From Pseudomonas fluorescens (GTDB lineage: Bacteria > Pseudomonadota > Gammaproteobacteria > Pseudomonadales > Pseudomonadaceae): DNA of 64,000 bases. The DNA is taken from the NCBI RefSeq assembly GCF_001902145.1, contig NZ_MRST01000022.1, positions 248,001 to 312,000 of the forward strand, in the 5' to 3' direction. Of the stretch, positions 26,199 to 35,245 are shown piece after piece; positions within the stretch are counted from its first letter, which is position 1; every line of letters starts with the position of its first letter. A program made the translations under genes and the position numbers. Below the pieces are notes generated by a model. It saw nothing but the letters and a program-made list of their open reading frames with translations, was not told the origin of the DNA and ran no database searches.

Positions 26199-26614
26199 CC
26201 CAACTGACGCGGTATGCGATAGAGATAGAACAGCACCAGCGTCGACAGCGCCAACAGAAACAGCGGCACCGCCTCCAGGCCGACGAATACCGCCAGCGCG
26301 CCAATCCAGGCCGGTAACGCTGCAACCAGCAACGCCGTGCGCCGACGCGCCGCCAGGCTGATCCAGGCCACGGGTTCGTCAGCAGTATCAAGGGCTTTGG
26401 AGGTGGCGATCAGCGCGTGTTTGTAGGCATGAAAATAACGCAGGCTGAGGAACATCGAGGCCACGCCGGCGATGAAGAATGGCATGGCCAATACGGGCAA
26501 GAAGGATCCAGCGCGGCCAAACAGCAGATTGATCACGAACAAGGGTAACAACGCCAGGGCCAGGTACTGCCACCAGTTGAAGGACAGTCGTCGTTTCACC
26601 TGGCCACGGGTCAC
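26195..26614 (-). CDS. Small integral membrane protein, unknown function
   Basis: A 139-residue protein with four hydrophobic segments (about residues 15-30, 35-55, 90-110, 113-130). I recognise no catalytic motif. It overlaps ribA upstream and btuF downstream by 4 bp each (ATGA type), so the three are probably translated from one message. The same small gene next to ribA is my recollection from other pseudomonads. Function unknown; the coupling suggests a housekeeping envelope role. Confidence 0.8.
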   Translation of the reverse strand: MTRGQVKRRLSFNWWQYLALALLPLFVINLLFGRAGSFLPVLAMPFFIAGVASMFLSLRYFHAYKHALIATSKALDTADEPVAWISLAARRRTALLVAALPAWIGALAVFVGLEAVPLFLLALSTLVLFYLYRIPRQLG

Positions 26615-27228
26615 GCGCGGTCAACCTCGCCCTGATGTTCATTGCCCATCATGTGGTCGAGCTTGCTGGCCTTGGTGGCCAGATAGAGTTTGTTGTGCGG
26701 GTTGTGCCCGGTGTGCAGCGGCACGCGCTCGGCCACGGTGATGCCCATCTCGGTCAGAGCTTTAACCTTGCGGGGGTTGTTGGTCATCAGCCGCAGGGAT
26801 TTTACCCCCAGGTGCTCGAGCATCGGCAGGCAGATGGCGTAGTCGCGCTGGTCGGCAGCAAAGCCCAGGCGCTCGTTGGCCTCGACGGTGTCGGCGCCGC
26901 CGTCTTGCAGCTCGTAGGCACGAATCTTGTTCAACAGGCCAATGCCCCGGCCTTCCTGACGCAAGTACAGCAACACGCCGCGGCCCTCACGGGCAATGGC
27001 TTGCAGCGCGGCCTCCAGTTGCGAGCCGCAGTCACAGCGTTGGCTGAACAGCGCATCGCCGGTCAGGCACTCGGAATGCACACGCCCCAGCACCGGCGCA
27101 CCATCCGTGATGTCGCCGAGGCTGAGCACAACGTGCTCGCGCCCGGTGGCTTCTTCAAGAAAGCCGTTCATGGTGAACGTGGCAAAAGGGGTAGGCAGCT
27201 TGGAAGCGGCGACGAAAACGACGGGCAC
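26611..27228 (-). CDS. ribA: GTP cyclohydrolase II
   Basis: A 205-residue enzyme opening the imidazole ring of GTP, the first step of riboflavin synthesis. The zinc ligands lie in [17 protein letters not shown] and the catalytic/phosphate region in [20 protein letters not shown]. The start is a GTG at 27228 preceded by AGGAG at seven bases. It is the functional GCH II partner for the RibBA-type protein encoded 3 kb upstream, whose own cyclohydrolase half has lost the zinc site. Confidence 0.95.
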   Translation of the reverse strand: MPVVFVAASKLPTPFATFTMNGFLEEATGREHVVLSLGDITDGAPVLGRVHSECLTGDALFSQRCDCGSQLEAALQAIAREGRGVLLYLRQEGRGIGLLNKIRAYELQDGGADTVEANERLGFAADQRDYAICLPMLEHLGVKSLRLMTNNPRKVKALTEMGITVAERVPLHTGHNPHNKLYLATKASKLDHMMGNEHQGEVDRA

Positions 27229-27351
27229 CGTGTGCTCCTGATTTCAGATTTCACAGAGGCGGGCATTGTAACAGCACGTTCCTACAGACGCTTAAGCTGA
27301 ATTATCGCTGATAAAGATCAATAGGTTCGATTGGCCTTTGGATTGATTCTA

Positions 27352-27451
27352 TGTAGGAGCGAGCTTGCTCGCGAAAGTGGTCAACGATGACGCGGGTATT
27401 CTGAATCAACGCGGCGTCTATGGGGTTTTCGCGAGCAAGCTCGCTCCTACA
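27352..27451. repeat. REPIN (TGTAGGAGC class) overlapping a gene end
   Basis: Arms TGTAGGAGCGAGCTTGCTCG and complement with the conserved spacer GTCAACGATGACGCGGG. The right arm overlaps the last five bases of the solute-binding gene and provides its TAG stop. Confidence 0.85.
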
Positions 27452-28169
27452 AGGGGTAGGGCTGTTTCCAGCGTTCGAAAATCGCTTTCAATTCACCGGT
27501 CTTGATCAGGCTGGCCAAACGCTGGTCATACACGGCCATCAATGCCCTGCCGCGCTCGGTGTCGGCAAAGCCTACGTAGAGCGGCAACTCAGCGATATGA
27601 GTGAGTTTGAACAGCGCCGGGTCTTGCGCCTGCCTGAGCACGTGCTGGGCTTCGGTGAGGGCATCGATATAGAAATCGGCGCGACCGTGTTGCAACATCG
27701 GCAGAATGCCGTTGCGCCGCTCAATCTGGTTGAATCGCTGCACGTTGGGCAGGTACCCCTCGTATTTATAGCCACGCACCCAGGCCAGGCGGTAGTTGCC
27801 CAAGGTCGCCAGGGTCGGCGTCGGCGCAGTGGCCAACCCGAGGGCGTAGACGTGATCGGCGTCGAAGTTCCAGCGGGGGTACAGCACACCACTGACCTCA
27901 TCACGATAGGAACCGACAAAACCATCCACCTCTCCACGCTGGGCCAGGCCAATCGAGCGGGTGTAGGGCACGCTACGGGTGTGCAGGGTGATGCCAGCCG
28001 GCTCAAAGACTTGGCGCAACAGGTCCCAGGCCAGGCCGCTGCCATCTTTGTTGGTGTAGTCGTTCCACTCCTCGCTGGCCAGCATGATCTTGCCGGGCAC
28101 AGGAGTAGCCGCCTGGGCCAGGGAAGCGAAGGTACACAGCACGATCAGCAGCCAGCGGCATGCAGCCAT
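27447..28169 (-). CDS. Periplasmic solute-binding protein, family 3 (amino-acid type)
   Basis: A 240-residue exported protein: signal peptide MAACRWLLIVLCTFASLAQA, then the SBP_bac_3 fold (KIMLASEEWNDYTNKDGSGL, GLAWDLLRQVFEPAGITL, SIGLAQRGEVDGFVGSYRDE). No transporter genes are adjacent, so it may be an orphan binding protein or a sensor-type ligand protein. ATG 28169 with AGAGG upstream is preferred over GTG 28175. The stop codon TAG lies in the first bases of a REPIN, so the natural C-terminus may have been changed by that element. Confidence 0.83.
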   Translation of the reverse strand: MAACRWLLIVLCTFASLAQAATPVPGKIMLASEEWNDYTNKDGSGLAWDLLRQVFEPAGITLHTRSVPYTRSIGLAQRGEVDGFVGSYRDEVSGVLYPRWNFDADHVYALGLATAPTPTLATLGNYRLAWVRGYKYEGYLPNVQRFNQIERRNGILPMLQHGRADFYIDALTEAQHVLRQAQDPALFKLTHIAELPLYVGFADTERGRALMAVYDQRLASLIKTGELKAIFERWKQPYPL

Positions 28170-28223
28170 AGTCACGGCCTCTTACTCGGGATAATCGTAT
28201 AAAGGGTAGCGCAGACCGCCGGC

Positions 28224-29189
28224 TCAGGGCGTCTGGCGAAAGTGCTGGTAGCCGCGCACGGCAGGGGTGATGTCCTGGCCGTCGACGTCGAGCAGCGTCA
28301 CGCCCTGCCCCGCTTCGACCCGACCGACCACATGCACCGGCCAGCCATCGGCCTGCAACGGCGCCAACTCGGACGGTGGCAAGGTGAACGCCAGCACATA
28401 GTCGTCGCCCCCGCTCAACGCCGCCACTTGAGCCTGGTCTTCACCGACAAACGCCAGCAGGGCCGGGGACAACGGCAACCGCTGGCGCTCAACCACCAGG
28501 CGCACCGCTGACGCCTTGGCGATATGCCCGCAATCGGCCAGCAGCCCATCGGAGATATCCATGGCCGCTGTCGCCTTGCCCCGCAGCGCCAGCCCCAGGG
28601 CCAGCTGCGGTTGCGGCGACCAGTAATGCGCCAGCAGCGGCTCGGCGATGCCCGCGTCAGCCGTGCGTTGACCCAATACCAGCGGCAAGGCGCCAGCGGC
28701 ATTGCCCAACTCGCCGCCCACACACAGCAGGTCGCCCGGCTGTGCACCGCTGCGCGTCAAGGCCTGGCCAGCCGGCACACGGCCGAACACGGTCAGGGTC
28801 AGGCTCAACGGCCCACGGGTGGTATCGCCGCCCACCAAGCCTACGCCGCAGCTTTGCGCCATGGCGTTCAAGCCTTGGGCATAGTGTTGCAGCCAATCGG
28901 CTTCGACGCTCGGCGTGGTCAGGGCAAGGGTAAAGGCGAGGGGGTGGGCGCCCATGGCAGCCAGGTCGCTCACCGCCACGGCCAGCGAGCGCTGGCCGAG
29001 CAGGAACGGATCACAGGGGTCGGCAAAATGCACGCCAGCCACCAGCGTATCGGTGGAGACTGCCAGTTGCTCCCCGGCGGGAAGCGCCAGCAAGGCGCAG
29101 TCGTCGCCGATCCCCAGGACAATGCCTTCGCCACCTTGCGCACAGGGCGCGGCGGCGAAGTATGTGCGGATCAGCTCAAACTCACCCAT
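28224..29189 (-). CDS. thiL: Thiamine-monophosphate kinase
   Basis: A 321-residue enzyme phosphorylating thiamine monophosphate to the diphosphate cofactor. Family marks are GIGDDCALLALPAGEQLAVS with STDTLVAGVHF (magnesium and ATP binding), MDISDGLLADCGHIAKAS and SGGDDYVLAF. Length is typical. It follows nusB by 18 bp in the ribD-to-thiL cluster, an arrangement also found in enteric bacteria. Confidence 0.95.
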   Translation of the reverse strand: MGEFELIRTYFAAAPCAQGGEGIVLGIGDDCALLALPAGEQLAVSTDTLVAGVHFADPCDPFLLGQRSLAVAVSDLAAMGAHPLAFTLALTTPSVEADWLQHYAQGLNAMAQSCGVGLVGGDTTRGPLSLTLTVFGRVPAGQALTRSGAQPGDLLCVGGELGNAAGALPLVLGQRTADAGIAEPLLAHYWSPQPQLALGLALRGKATAAMDISDGLLADCGHIAKASAVRLVVERQRLPLSPALLAFVGEDQAQVAALSGGDDYVLAFTLPPSELAPLQADGWPVHVVGRVEAGQGVTLLDVDGQDITPAVRGYQHFRQTP

Positions 29190-29207
29190 TGAGGAATCAA
29201 GCGCAGA

Positions 29208-29708
29208 TTAGCGCTTGTGTTCCTTCACTTCGGCTTCACGCAGGCGCGGGGCCAGCTTGTCGAGCACGCCGTTGACGAACTTGTGGCCGTCGGTCGAACC
29301 GTAGACTTTCGCCAGTTCGATGCCCTCGTTGATCACGACGCGGTACGGCACGTCAACGCGCTTGAGCAGCTCCCAAGTGGACAGGCGCATCACGCACAGC
29401 TCAACCGGGTCGAGTTCTTCGATGGTCAGGTCCAGGCAAGGCGCCAGCGCTGTGTCGATCTCGGTCAGGTTGGCATGCACGCCGTGCAGGATGTCGTGGA
29501 AGTACGGCAGATCGGCGAAGGTGAAATCATTGTCAACGCGAAACTGCGCTTCGATCTCGTTCAGCGAAGCACCTGCCAGGTGACGCTGGTACAACGCCTG
29601 GGTGGCCAGTTGACGAGCAGCGCGACGCTTTTCGTTCTTGGAAGGCTTGCCGGCGTCCGCAGGGCGAGGCTCGCGCGGGTTGAAACGATCGCTTTCGTCG
29701 GAAATCAC
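29208..29708 (-). CDS. nusB: Transcription antitermination factor NusB
   Basis: A 166-residue all-helical protein. The N-terminus is charged ([20 protein letters not shown]), followed by the NusB core [20 protein letters not shown] and the C-terminal [19 protein letters not shown]. With NusE (S10) it binds boxA RNA and supports rRNA antitermination. The start overlaps the stop of ribH by 4 bp. Length is slightly above the E. coli protein because of the N-terminal extension. Confidence 0.95.
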   Translation of the reverse strand: MISDESDRFNPREPRPADAGKPSKNEKRRAARQLATQALYQRHLAGASLNEIEAQFRVDNDFTFADLPYFHDILHGVHANLTEIDTALAPCLDLTIEELDPVELCVMRLSTWELLKRVDVPYRVVINEGIELAKVYGSTDGHKFVNGVLDKLAPRLREAEVKEHKR

Positions 29709-30181
29709 TTGGCCTCCAACTGCGACAGCAGGCTGACCATTTCCAGGGCAGACAAGGCAGCTTCGGCGCCTTTGTTACCGGCTTTGGTGCCGGAGCGCTC
29801 GATGGCCTGTTCGATGGAATCCACGGTCAGTACGCCGAAAGCGACTGGCACGCCGAACTCCATGGACACCTGGGCCAGGCCCTTGGTGCATTCGCCGGCC
29901 ACGTATTCGAAGTGCGGGGTGCCGCCACGGATGACTGCGCCCAGGGCGATGATCGCCGCGTATTCACCCTGCTGAGCAACTTTTTGCGCAACCAGTGGAA
30001 TTTCGAAGGCGCCAGGAGCGCGGATAAGGGTGATGTCGCTCTCGCTCACACCGTGGCGAACCAGGGCGTCAACCGCACCGCTTACCAGGCTTTCAACCAC
30101 GAAGCTGTTGAAGCGGCCAACCACCAGGGCATAGCGGCCTTTGGGGGCGATGAAGGTACCTTCGATGGTCTTCAGGGTCAT
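29705..30181 (-). CDS. ribH: 6,7-dimethyl-8-ribityllumazine synthase
   Basis: A 158-residue enzyme condensing the ribitylamino-pyrimidine with the four-carbon unit from RibB. Visible motifs: [20 protein letters not shown], the [15 protein letters not shown] loop and [20 protein letters not shown], which form the active site between subunits. It assembles as pentamers or an icosahedral shell in this family. Called ribE in some Pseudomonas annotations. It overlaps nusB by 4 bp. Confidence 0.96.
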   Translation of the reverse strand: MTLKTIEGTFIAPKGRYALVVGRFNSFVVESLVSGAVDALVRHGVSESDITLIRAPGAFEIPLVAQKVAQQGEYAAIIALGAVIRGGTPHFEYVAGECTKGLAQVSMEFGVPVAFGVLTVDSIEQAIERSGTKAGNKGAEAALSALEMVSLLSQLEAK

Positions 30182-30269
30182 TCGACAAATCTCTTAAAGA
30201 GCCGGGACGCGAAAAGTGCGTCCCTTAGTGATGATTTAACCGCGAACAAGGGGCAAAAATCGCCGGCCT

Positions 30270-31361
30270 TTATTCGGAGGGCACGTATTCTACAACTTCC
30301 AGGTCGAATCCGGATATCGCATTAAATTTCATCGGTGCGCTCATCAGGCGCATTTTGCGCACGCCCAGGTCGCGCAGGATCTGCGAACCGGCACCGACGA
30401 TGCTGTAGGTGGTCGGTTTTTTCACCGGCACGGCGTCGGCGGTTTCGCGGATATGCGCCAGCAACACATCACCATCGAGCGGGTGACCGAGCAACAGCAC
30501 CACACCGCTACCAGCCTCGGAAACCGCAGCCATCGCGGCGCGCAGGCTCCAGCGGCCCGGCTGCTTGACCATCAACAGGTCACGCAGTGGGTCCATGTTG
30601 TGTACGCGTACCAGGGTCGGTTCTTCTGCGCAAATGTTGCCCAGGGTCAGGGCCATGTGCACGTCGCCTTCCACTGAATCACGGTAGGTCACCAGATTGA
30701 ATTGGCCCAGTTCGCTGTCCAGCGGCTGCTCGGCAATCCGCTGAACGGTACGTTCGTGGATCATGCGGTAGTGAATAAGGTCGGCGATGGTGCCGATCTT
30801 GAGGTTGTGTTCGCCAGCAAAAGCTTCGAGTTCTGTACGACGAGCCATGGTGCCATCATCGTTCATCACTTCGCAGATCACCCCGCTTGGCTCGAAACCA
30901 GCCATGCGCGCCAGGTCGCAGGCGGCTTCGGTGTGGCCCGCACGGGCCAGGGTTCCGCCCGGCTGGGCCATCAGCGGGAAGATGTGGCCGGGGCTGACGA
31001 TGTCTTCAGCCTTGGCGTCTTTCGCCGCGGCAGCTTGCACGGTGCGGGCGCGGTCAGCGGCGGAAATGCCGGTGGTGACGCCCGTGGTAGCTTCAATCGA
31101 TACGGTGAACTTGGTGCCGAAACCCGAACCATTGCGCGGCGCCATCAAGGGCAGCTTGAGCAATTCGCAGCGTTCACGGCTCATGGGCATGCAGATCAGC
31201 CCCCGGGCGTGCTTGGCCATGAAGTTGATGTGCTCAGGCTTGCACGCTTCGGCGGCCATGATGATATCGCCTTCGTTCTCGCGATCTTCGTCATCCATAA
31301 GGATGACCATCTTGCCTTGGCGGATGTCTTCAACCAGTTCTTCGATGCTATTGAGCGCCAC
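30270..31361 (-). CDS. ribBA: DHBP synthase fused to a degenerate GTP cyclohydrolase II domain
   Basis: A 363-residue fusion. Residues 1-~200 are 3,4-dihydroxy-2-butanone-4-phosphate synthase with the catalytic acidic loop DDEDRENEGDIIMAAEAC and the substrate region GHTEAACDLARMAGFEPSGV. Residues ~205-363 keep the cyclohydrolase II fold but not its chemistry: where SECLTGD...RCDCG should bind zinc the sequence reads HNMDPLRDLLMVKQPGRWS. The protein should therefore make only the four-carbon precursor, with GTP ring opening left to RibA. No FMN riboswitch is visible upstream, only 15 bp after ribC. Confidence 0.93.
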   Translation of the reverse strand: MALNSIEELVEDIRQGKMVILMDDEDRENEGDIIMAAEACKPEHINFMAKHARGLICMPMSRERCELLKLPLMAPRNGSGFGTKFTVSIEATTGVTTGISAADRARTVQAAAAKDAKAEDIVSPGHIFPLMAQPGGTLARAGHTEAACDLARMAGFEPSGVICEVMNDDGTMARRTELEAFAGEHNLKIGTIADLIHYRMIHERTVQRIAEQPLDSELGQFNLVTYRDSVEGDVHMALTLGNICAEEPTLVRVHNMDPLRDLLMVKQPGRWSLRAAMAAVSEAGSGVVLLLGHPLDGDVLLAHIRETADAVPVKKPTTYSIVGAGSQILRDLGVRKMRLMSAPMKFNAISGFDLEVVEYVPSE

Positions 31362-31376
31362 GCGGCACCCCCTTGG

Positions 31377-32039
31377 TCAGGATTTCAGGTAGCCGTTAGC
31401 GGCCAGAAAACTTTCGGTGATGTTGCCTGATGCAGGCTCTGCGGCCTTTTCGCCCAACAACAGGCGCTCCAGGTAACGGGCAAGCAAGTCCACTTCCAGG
31501 TTCACCCGGCGACCCGGCTGGTACGAGGCCATGATGGTTTCGCTGAGGGTGTGGGGAATGATGGTCAGTTCAAATTCGGCGCCATTCACGGCGTTCACGG
31601 TCAGGCTGGTGCCATCGACGGTGATCGAGCCTTTGTGGGCGATGTACTTGGCCAGCTCTTTTGGCGCGCGGATACGGAATTCCACGGCGCGGGCGTTTTC
31701 GCTGCGAGCCACCACTTCGCCGACACCGTCGACGTGGCCGCTGACCAGGTGACCGCCCAGGCGGGTGGTCGGCGTCAGGGCTTTTTCCAGGTTGACCGGG
31801 CTGCCGGCCGCAAGGTCGTTCATCGCGGTGCAGTCCAGGGTTTCCCGGCTGACATCGGCAGCAAAGCCGTTGCCCGGCAGCTCGATGACGGTCAGGCACA
31901 CGCCGCTGACGGCGATGCTGTCGCCCAGCTTGACGTCGCCGAGGTCCAGCTTGCCGGTTTCAACCAGCAGGCGGACATCCCCGCCTTTGGGGGTCATTGC
32001 ACGGATGCTGCCGATGGATTCGATAATGCCGGTGAACAT
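31377..32039 (-). CDS. ribC: Riboflavin synthase alpha chain
   Basis: A 220-residue enzyme that dismutates two lumazine molecules to riboflavin. It has the internal two-fold repeat of this family: MFTGIIESIGSIRAM and LGDSIAVSGVCLTVIEL in the first barrel, and GHLVSGHVDGVGEV with KGSITVDGTSLTVNAVNG in the second. The frame extends further upstream to 32192, but the conserved N-terminus MFTGIIE fixes the start at 32039. Called ribE in E. coli nomenclature. Confidence 0.95.
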   Translation of the reverse strand: MFTGIIESIGSIRAMTPKGGDVRLLVETGKLDLGDVKLGDSIAVSGVCLTVIELPGNGFAADVSRETLDCTAMNDLAAGSPVNLEKALTPTTRLGGHLVSGHVDGVGEVVARSENARAVEFRIRAPKELAKYIAHKGSITVDGTSLTVNAVNGAEFELTIIPHTLSETIMASYQPGRRVNLEVDLLARYLERLLLGEKAAEPASGNITESFLAANGYLKS

Positions 32040-32088
32040 TTCGTTCTCCTGAAAACGAGGGGGCTGACGCTCAAGCGCAGGCCGGGAA

Positions 32089-33216
32089 TTATACGCTCGC
32101 TGCTGGCAGAGGGATGGCAGTGACTCGCCAGTCGTCGCCCACAGCGCGCATTTCGGTGATCTTGAGTTGGGGGGCATCGGCCAACTTCTCAAGCGGCCAG
32201 TCCAGCAACGGGCGGGCAGCGGAGCCGAGAAACTTGCCGGCGATGAATATCACGTACTCATCCACCAGGCCTTGTTGGGCAAACGCACCGGCCAGGCTTG
32301 GGCCGGCTTCCACCAATACATCGTTGACGCCACGGGCAGCCAGGGCGACCAATGCCGAGCGCAAGTCAACCTGGCCTTCCTCGCCCGGCACCACCAGGCA
32401 TTCGGGGCCACGGGGGAACTGGTTCTCCGGGGTAACGCAGGTGATGACCAAGGCCGGGCCGGCCTTGAAGAACGGCGCATTGAGCGGCACCCGCAGGCGC
32501 CCATCGATCAGCACGCGCAGCGGCGGGCGCGACATGACCAGGGCGGTGGTTGCTTCATCCAGGCCCAATTCGGCGGCGCGTACGGTCAAGCGGGCACCGT
32601 CGGCCAGTACCGTGTCGGCACCGGTCAACACCACACTGGCTTCGGCGCGCAAGCGTTGCACCGCAGCACGGGCGGCGGGGCCGGTGATCCATTGGCTTTC
32701 GCCGCTGGCCATCGCCGTGCGGCCGTCCAGACTCATCGCCAGCTTGACCCGCACAAACGGCAGACCGTGTTCCATACGCTTGAGGAACCCCGGGTTAAGC
32801 GCTCGCGCCTCGGTTTCCAGCACACCGCTGCGCACCTCGATACCCGCCTGGGCCAGGCGCTGCATGCCCCGCCCGGCCACTTCCGGGTTCGGGTCCTGCA
32901 TGCCGGCCACCACCCGCGCGACGCCGGCTGTCACCAGCGCATCGGCACAGGGCGGCGTACGGCCATGATGGCTGCACGGTTCCAGGGTCACGTACACCGT
33001 CGCGCCACGGGCCTTGTCGCCAGCAGCGCGCAGGGCATTGGGCTCGGCATGGGGCTCGCCGGTGCGCTCATGCCAGCCTTCGCCGACAATCTGCCCGTCA
33101 CGCACAATCACGCAGCCCACCCGTGGGTTGGGGTGAGTGGTGTACAGGCCCTTGCGCGCCAATTCGAGGGCGCGGGCCATGTAGTGGGCGTCGAGCACAG
33201 CCTGTTCAGAGGTCAT
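32089..33216 (-). CDS. ribD: Bifunctional riboflavin deaminase/reductase RibD
   Basis: A 375-residue bifunctional enzyme. The N-terminal deaminase has the zinc motif HAEPNAL and [14 protein letters not shown]; the substrate strand [14 protein letters not shown] is present. The C-terminal reductase (from ~residue 150) begins [20 protein letters not shown] with a [15 protein letters not shown] nucleotide region. It catalyses the two steps after GTP ring opening. The start overlaps the nrdR stop by 4 bp. Confidence 0.95.
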   Translation of the reverse strand: MTSEQAVLDAHYMARALELARKGLYTTHPNPRVGCVIVRDGQIVGEGWHERTGEPHAEPNALRAAGDKARGATVYVTLEPCSHHGRTPPCADALVTAGVARVVAGMQDPNPEVAGRGMQRLAQAGIEVRSGVLETEARALNPGFLKRMEHGLPFVRVKLAMSLDGRTAMASGESQWITGPAARAAVQRLRAEASVVLTGADTVLADGARLTVRAAELGLDEATTALVMSRPPLRVLIDGRLRVPLNAPFFKAGPALVITCVTPENQFPRGPECLVVPGEEGQVDLRSALVALAARGVNDVLVEAGPSLAGAFAQQGLVDEYVIFIAGKFLGSAARPLLDWPLEKLADAPQLKITEMRAVGDDWRVTAIPLPAASV

Positions 33217-33677
33217 TGTTTGGAGGGCTCACGGGCCAGGCGGTCGATCTCTTCGCGGAACTCATTGAGGTCCTGGAAGCGTCGATACACCGAGGCAAAA
33301 CGGATATAGGCGACTTCGTCGAGCTTTTGCAGCTCGCCCATCACCAACTCACCGACCACCAGGCTCTTGACCTCGCGCTCGCCGGTCGCCCGCAGCTTGT
33401 GCTTGATGTGCACCAGCGCCGCTTCCAGGCGCTCGACACTCACCGGGCGTTTTTCCAGGGCGCGCTGCATACCGGCGCGCAGTTTTTCTTCGTCGAAAGG
33501 CTGGCGGCTGCCGTCGGACTTGATCAGACGCGGCAACACCAGTTCGGCGGTTTCGAAGGTGGTGAAACGTTCACCACAGGCCAGGCATTCGCGCCGGCGA
33601 CGCACTTGGTCGCCCTCGGCGACCAGACGCGAGTCGATGACCTTGGTGTCGTTGGCACCGCAGAAGGGACAGTGCAT
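33213..33677 (-). CDS. nrdR: Transcriptional repressor NrdR
   Basis: A 154-residue repressor of ribonucleotide reductase genes. The N-terminal zinc ribbon has two CxxC pairs, [15 protein letters not shown] and [16 protein letters not shown], followed by an ATP-cone domain (about residues 50-140) that senses ATP/dATP. The start is MHCPFC at 33677; upstream codons are not conserved. It heads the riboflavin gene group, a linkage also seen in E. coli. Confidence 0.96.
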   Translation of the reverse strand: MHCPFCGANDTKVIDSRLVAEGDQVRRRRECLACGERFTTFETAELVLPRLIKSDGSRQPFDEEKLRAGMQRALEKRPVSVERLEAALVHIKHKLRATGEREVKSLVVGELVMGELQKLDEVAYIRFASVYRRFQDLNEFREEIDRLAREPSKQ

Positions 33678-33817
33678 GGTTGGCAGGCAACAAAAAATGG
33701 GAGGGCCATGGTAGCGCATCCCTGTGGCAAGACAAGCCATAGCCTTTACGGTATATAGGCAGGCTTATATGTTTGATATTGTTTAAACCACGGATTTTGT
33801 CCTTTCTGGAGCCGTAC

Positions 33818-34273
33818 ATGCAGTTACGACCACTCGTCCTACTCACCCTGTTCAGTTTTCTGGTCGCCTGCAGCAGCGAAGCCCCCAAGCCGGCCGCGCC
33901 TCAACCAACCCCCGCACAAGAGAAAAAAGTCCCGGGCATTGAAGACCTCGGCCCCCTGCCCGCCTATCAGCGCGAAATCAGCGGCAGCCTGACCAACGTG
34001 CCGGCCGGTGCCGAAGTTGAAATGGCGCTCTTGGTGATCGACGACCGTTCGCGCCCGCAGCAACTGCTCGCCAGCAGCGTATTGAGTGGCAACGGCAAGC
34101 CCCTGGCCTTCCGCCTGCGCTTCAATCCTGAAGCCTTCCCGGCCGGTGCCCGCGTTGAATTGCGTGGCCGCGCCAGCCAGTCCGGCCAGTTGATCCTGCA
34201 TCTGCCTGCCGTGCGCGTCACCCAGGCGATCACCCAGAGCACCGGCCCGCTGCAACTCGTCAAGGCGCCATGA
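33818..34273 (+). CDS. YbaY-family lipoprotein
   Basis: A 151-residue lipoprotein. Signal sequence MQLRPLVLLTLFSFL ends in the lipobox LVACSS, giving a lipidated Cys near residue 18, then a Pro/Ala-rich linker and a YscW/YbaY-type beta-sandwich domain (ISGSLTNVPAGAEVEMALL, LAFRLRFNPEAFPAGARVEL). TGGAG precedes the ATG at 33818. Function in the envelope is unknown. It is divergent from nrdR, and the methyltransferase gene overlaps its stop. Confidence 0.85.
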   Translation: MQLRPLVLLTLFSFLVACSSEAPKPAAPQPTPAQEKKVPGIEDLGPLPAYQREISGSLTNVPAGAEVEMALLVIDDRSRPQQLLASSVLSGNGKPLAFRLRFNPEAFPAGARVELRGRASQSGQLILHLPAVRVTQAITQSTGPLQLVKAP

Positions 34274-34926
34274 CGCCACCGCTGGGCCTGCAACGCGCCT
34301 TGAGTGTGTTGATTGGCGATGCGCAATTGGCGCCCTGCCCGCTGCCGGGCACCGCGTTGTCGTTGTGGCTGCTGGACGCCGATAACATGGACCGCGCCTT
34401 CAGCCAGGAAGAAACCCGGCGCATCCTGCATGAGCCGCCCTACTGGAGTTTTTGCTGGGCCAGCGGCCTGGCATTGGCGCGTTACCTGGCAGCGCATCCC
34501 GAGTGGGTCGCCGGCAAACGCGTGCTGGATTTCGGCGCAGGCTCGGGCGTAGCCGGGATCGCCGCCGTCAAGGCTGGCGCCCTGGAGGTGGTGGCCTGCG
34601 ACCTGGACCCACTGGCCTTGGCCGCTTGCCGTGCGAATGCCGAGCTCAACCAGGTGTCGCTGAGTTATTCGGCAGACTTTTTTGCCGAAGCCGACCGCTT
34701 CGACCTGATCCTGGTGGCCGACGTACTTTACGACCGCGCCAATTTGCCGTTGCTGGATCAATTCCTGACCCGCGGCCGCGAAGCGCTGGTGGCGGATTCG
34801 CGGGTACGGGACTTCCAGCATCCGGATTACCAGCGGCTGGAGATCCTCGAGGCCTTGACCCTGCCGGACCTGGCTGAGCCTTGGGAGTTTCGTAAGGTGA
34901 GCCTGTACCATTCGCAGCGCGCTTGA
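34270..34926 (+). CDS. Class I SAM-dependent methyltransferase (protein-lysine type)
   Basis: A 218-residue methyltransferase. Motif I is KRVLDFGAGSGVAGIAAVKAG near residues 83-103, followed by VVACDLDPLALAAC (acidic loop binding the ribose) and LILVADVLYDRANLPLLD, the post-motif seen in the METTL20/ETFB-lysine and related protein methyltransferases. Substrate is unproven; electron-transfer flavoprotein or a ribosomal protein would be the first candidates by family. It overlaps the lipoprotein gene by 4 bp. Confidence 0.83.
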   Translation: MTPPLGLQRALSVLIGDAQLAPCPLPGTALSLWLLDADNMDRAFSQEETRRILHEPPYWSFCWASGLALARYLAAHPEWVAGKRVLDFGAGSGVAGIAAVKAGALEVVACDLDPLALAACRANAELNQVSLSYSADFFAEADRFDLILVADVLYDRANLPLLDQFLTRGREALVADSRVRDFQHPDYQRLEILEALTLPDLAEPWEFRKVSLYHSQRA

Positions 34927-34933
34927 AGCCATC

Positions 34934-35120
34934 GCGGGCAAGCCCCAATGCCAGTCAGTTAAGGGCTTTTTGTAGGAGCGAGCTTGCTCGCGAAAAACTC
35001 ACAGGCGCCGCGCTCATTCAGCAAGCACGCGTTATTGTTGACGATTTTCGCGAGCAAGCTCGCTCCTACAGTAGGCGATGACCGCTTAACTGACTGGCAT
35101 TGGGGCAAGCCCGCTCCCAC
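34934..35120. repeat. Second copy of the composite nested repeat
   Basis: Terminal inverted repeats AATGCCAGTCAGTTAAG (34947-34963) and its complement (35085-35101) bound a 155-bp element with a REPIN core (34971-35070). Outside it are GCGGGCAAGCCCC and GGGGCAAGCCCGCTCCCAC, parts of a REP. It fills most of the 319-bp gap between the methyltransferase and thioredoxin genes; no gene is seen there. Confidence 0.85.
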
Positions 35121-35245
35121 AGGGGAATGCATTTCAATGGTGAGAGCTGGTTTGCCTGCGATAGCGGTCTTGAATCCAGGATACTTTCAGCCAACCTCGC
35201 CAGCCCTTATAGTTGCCCCCATTCCCGCTTTATTCGAGACGCCCC

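Noticed and set aside
30182..32088. FMN riboswitch in the riboflavin gene group
   Set aside because: Gaps between ribH, ribBA, ribC and ribD are 15-88 bp and none shows the conserved riboswitch core.
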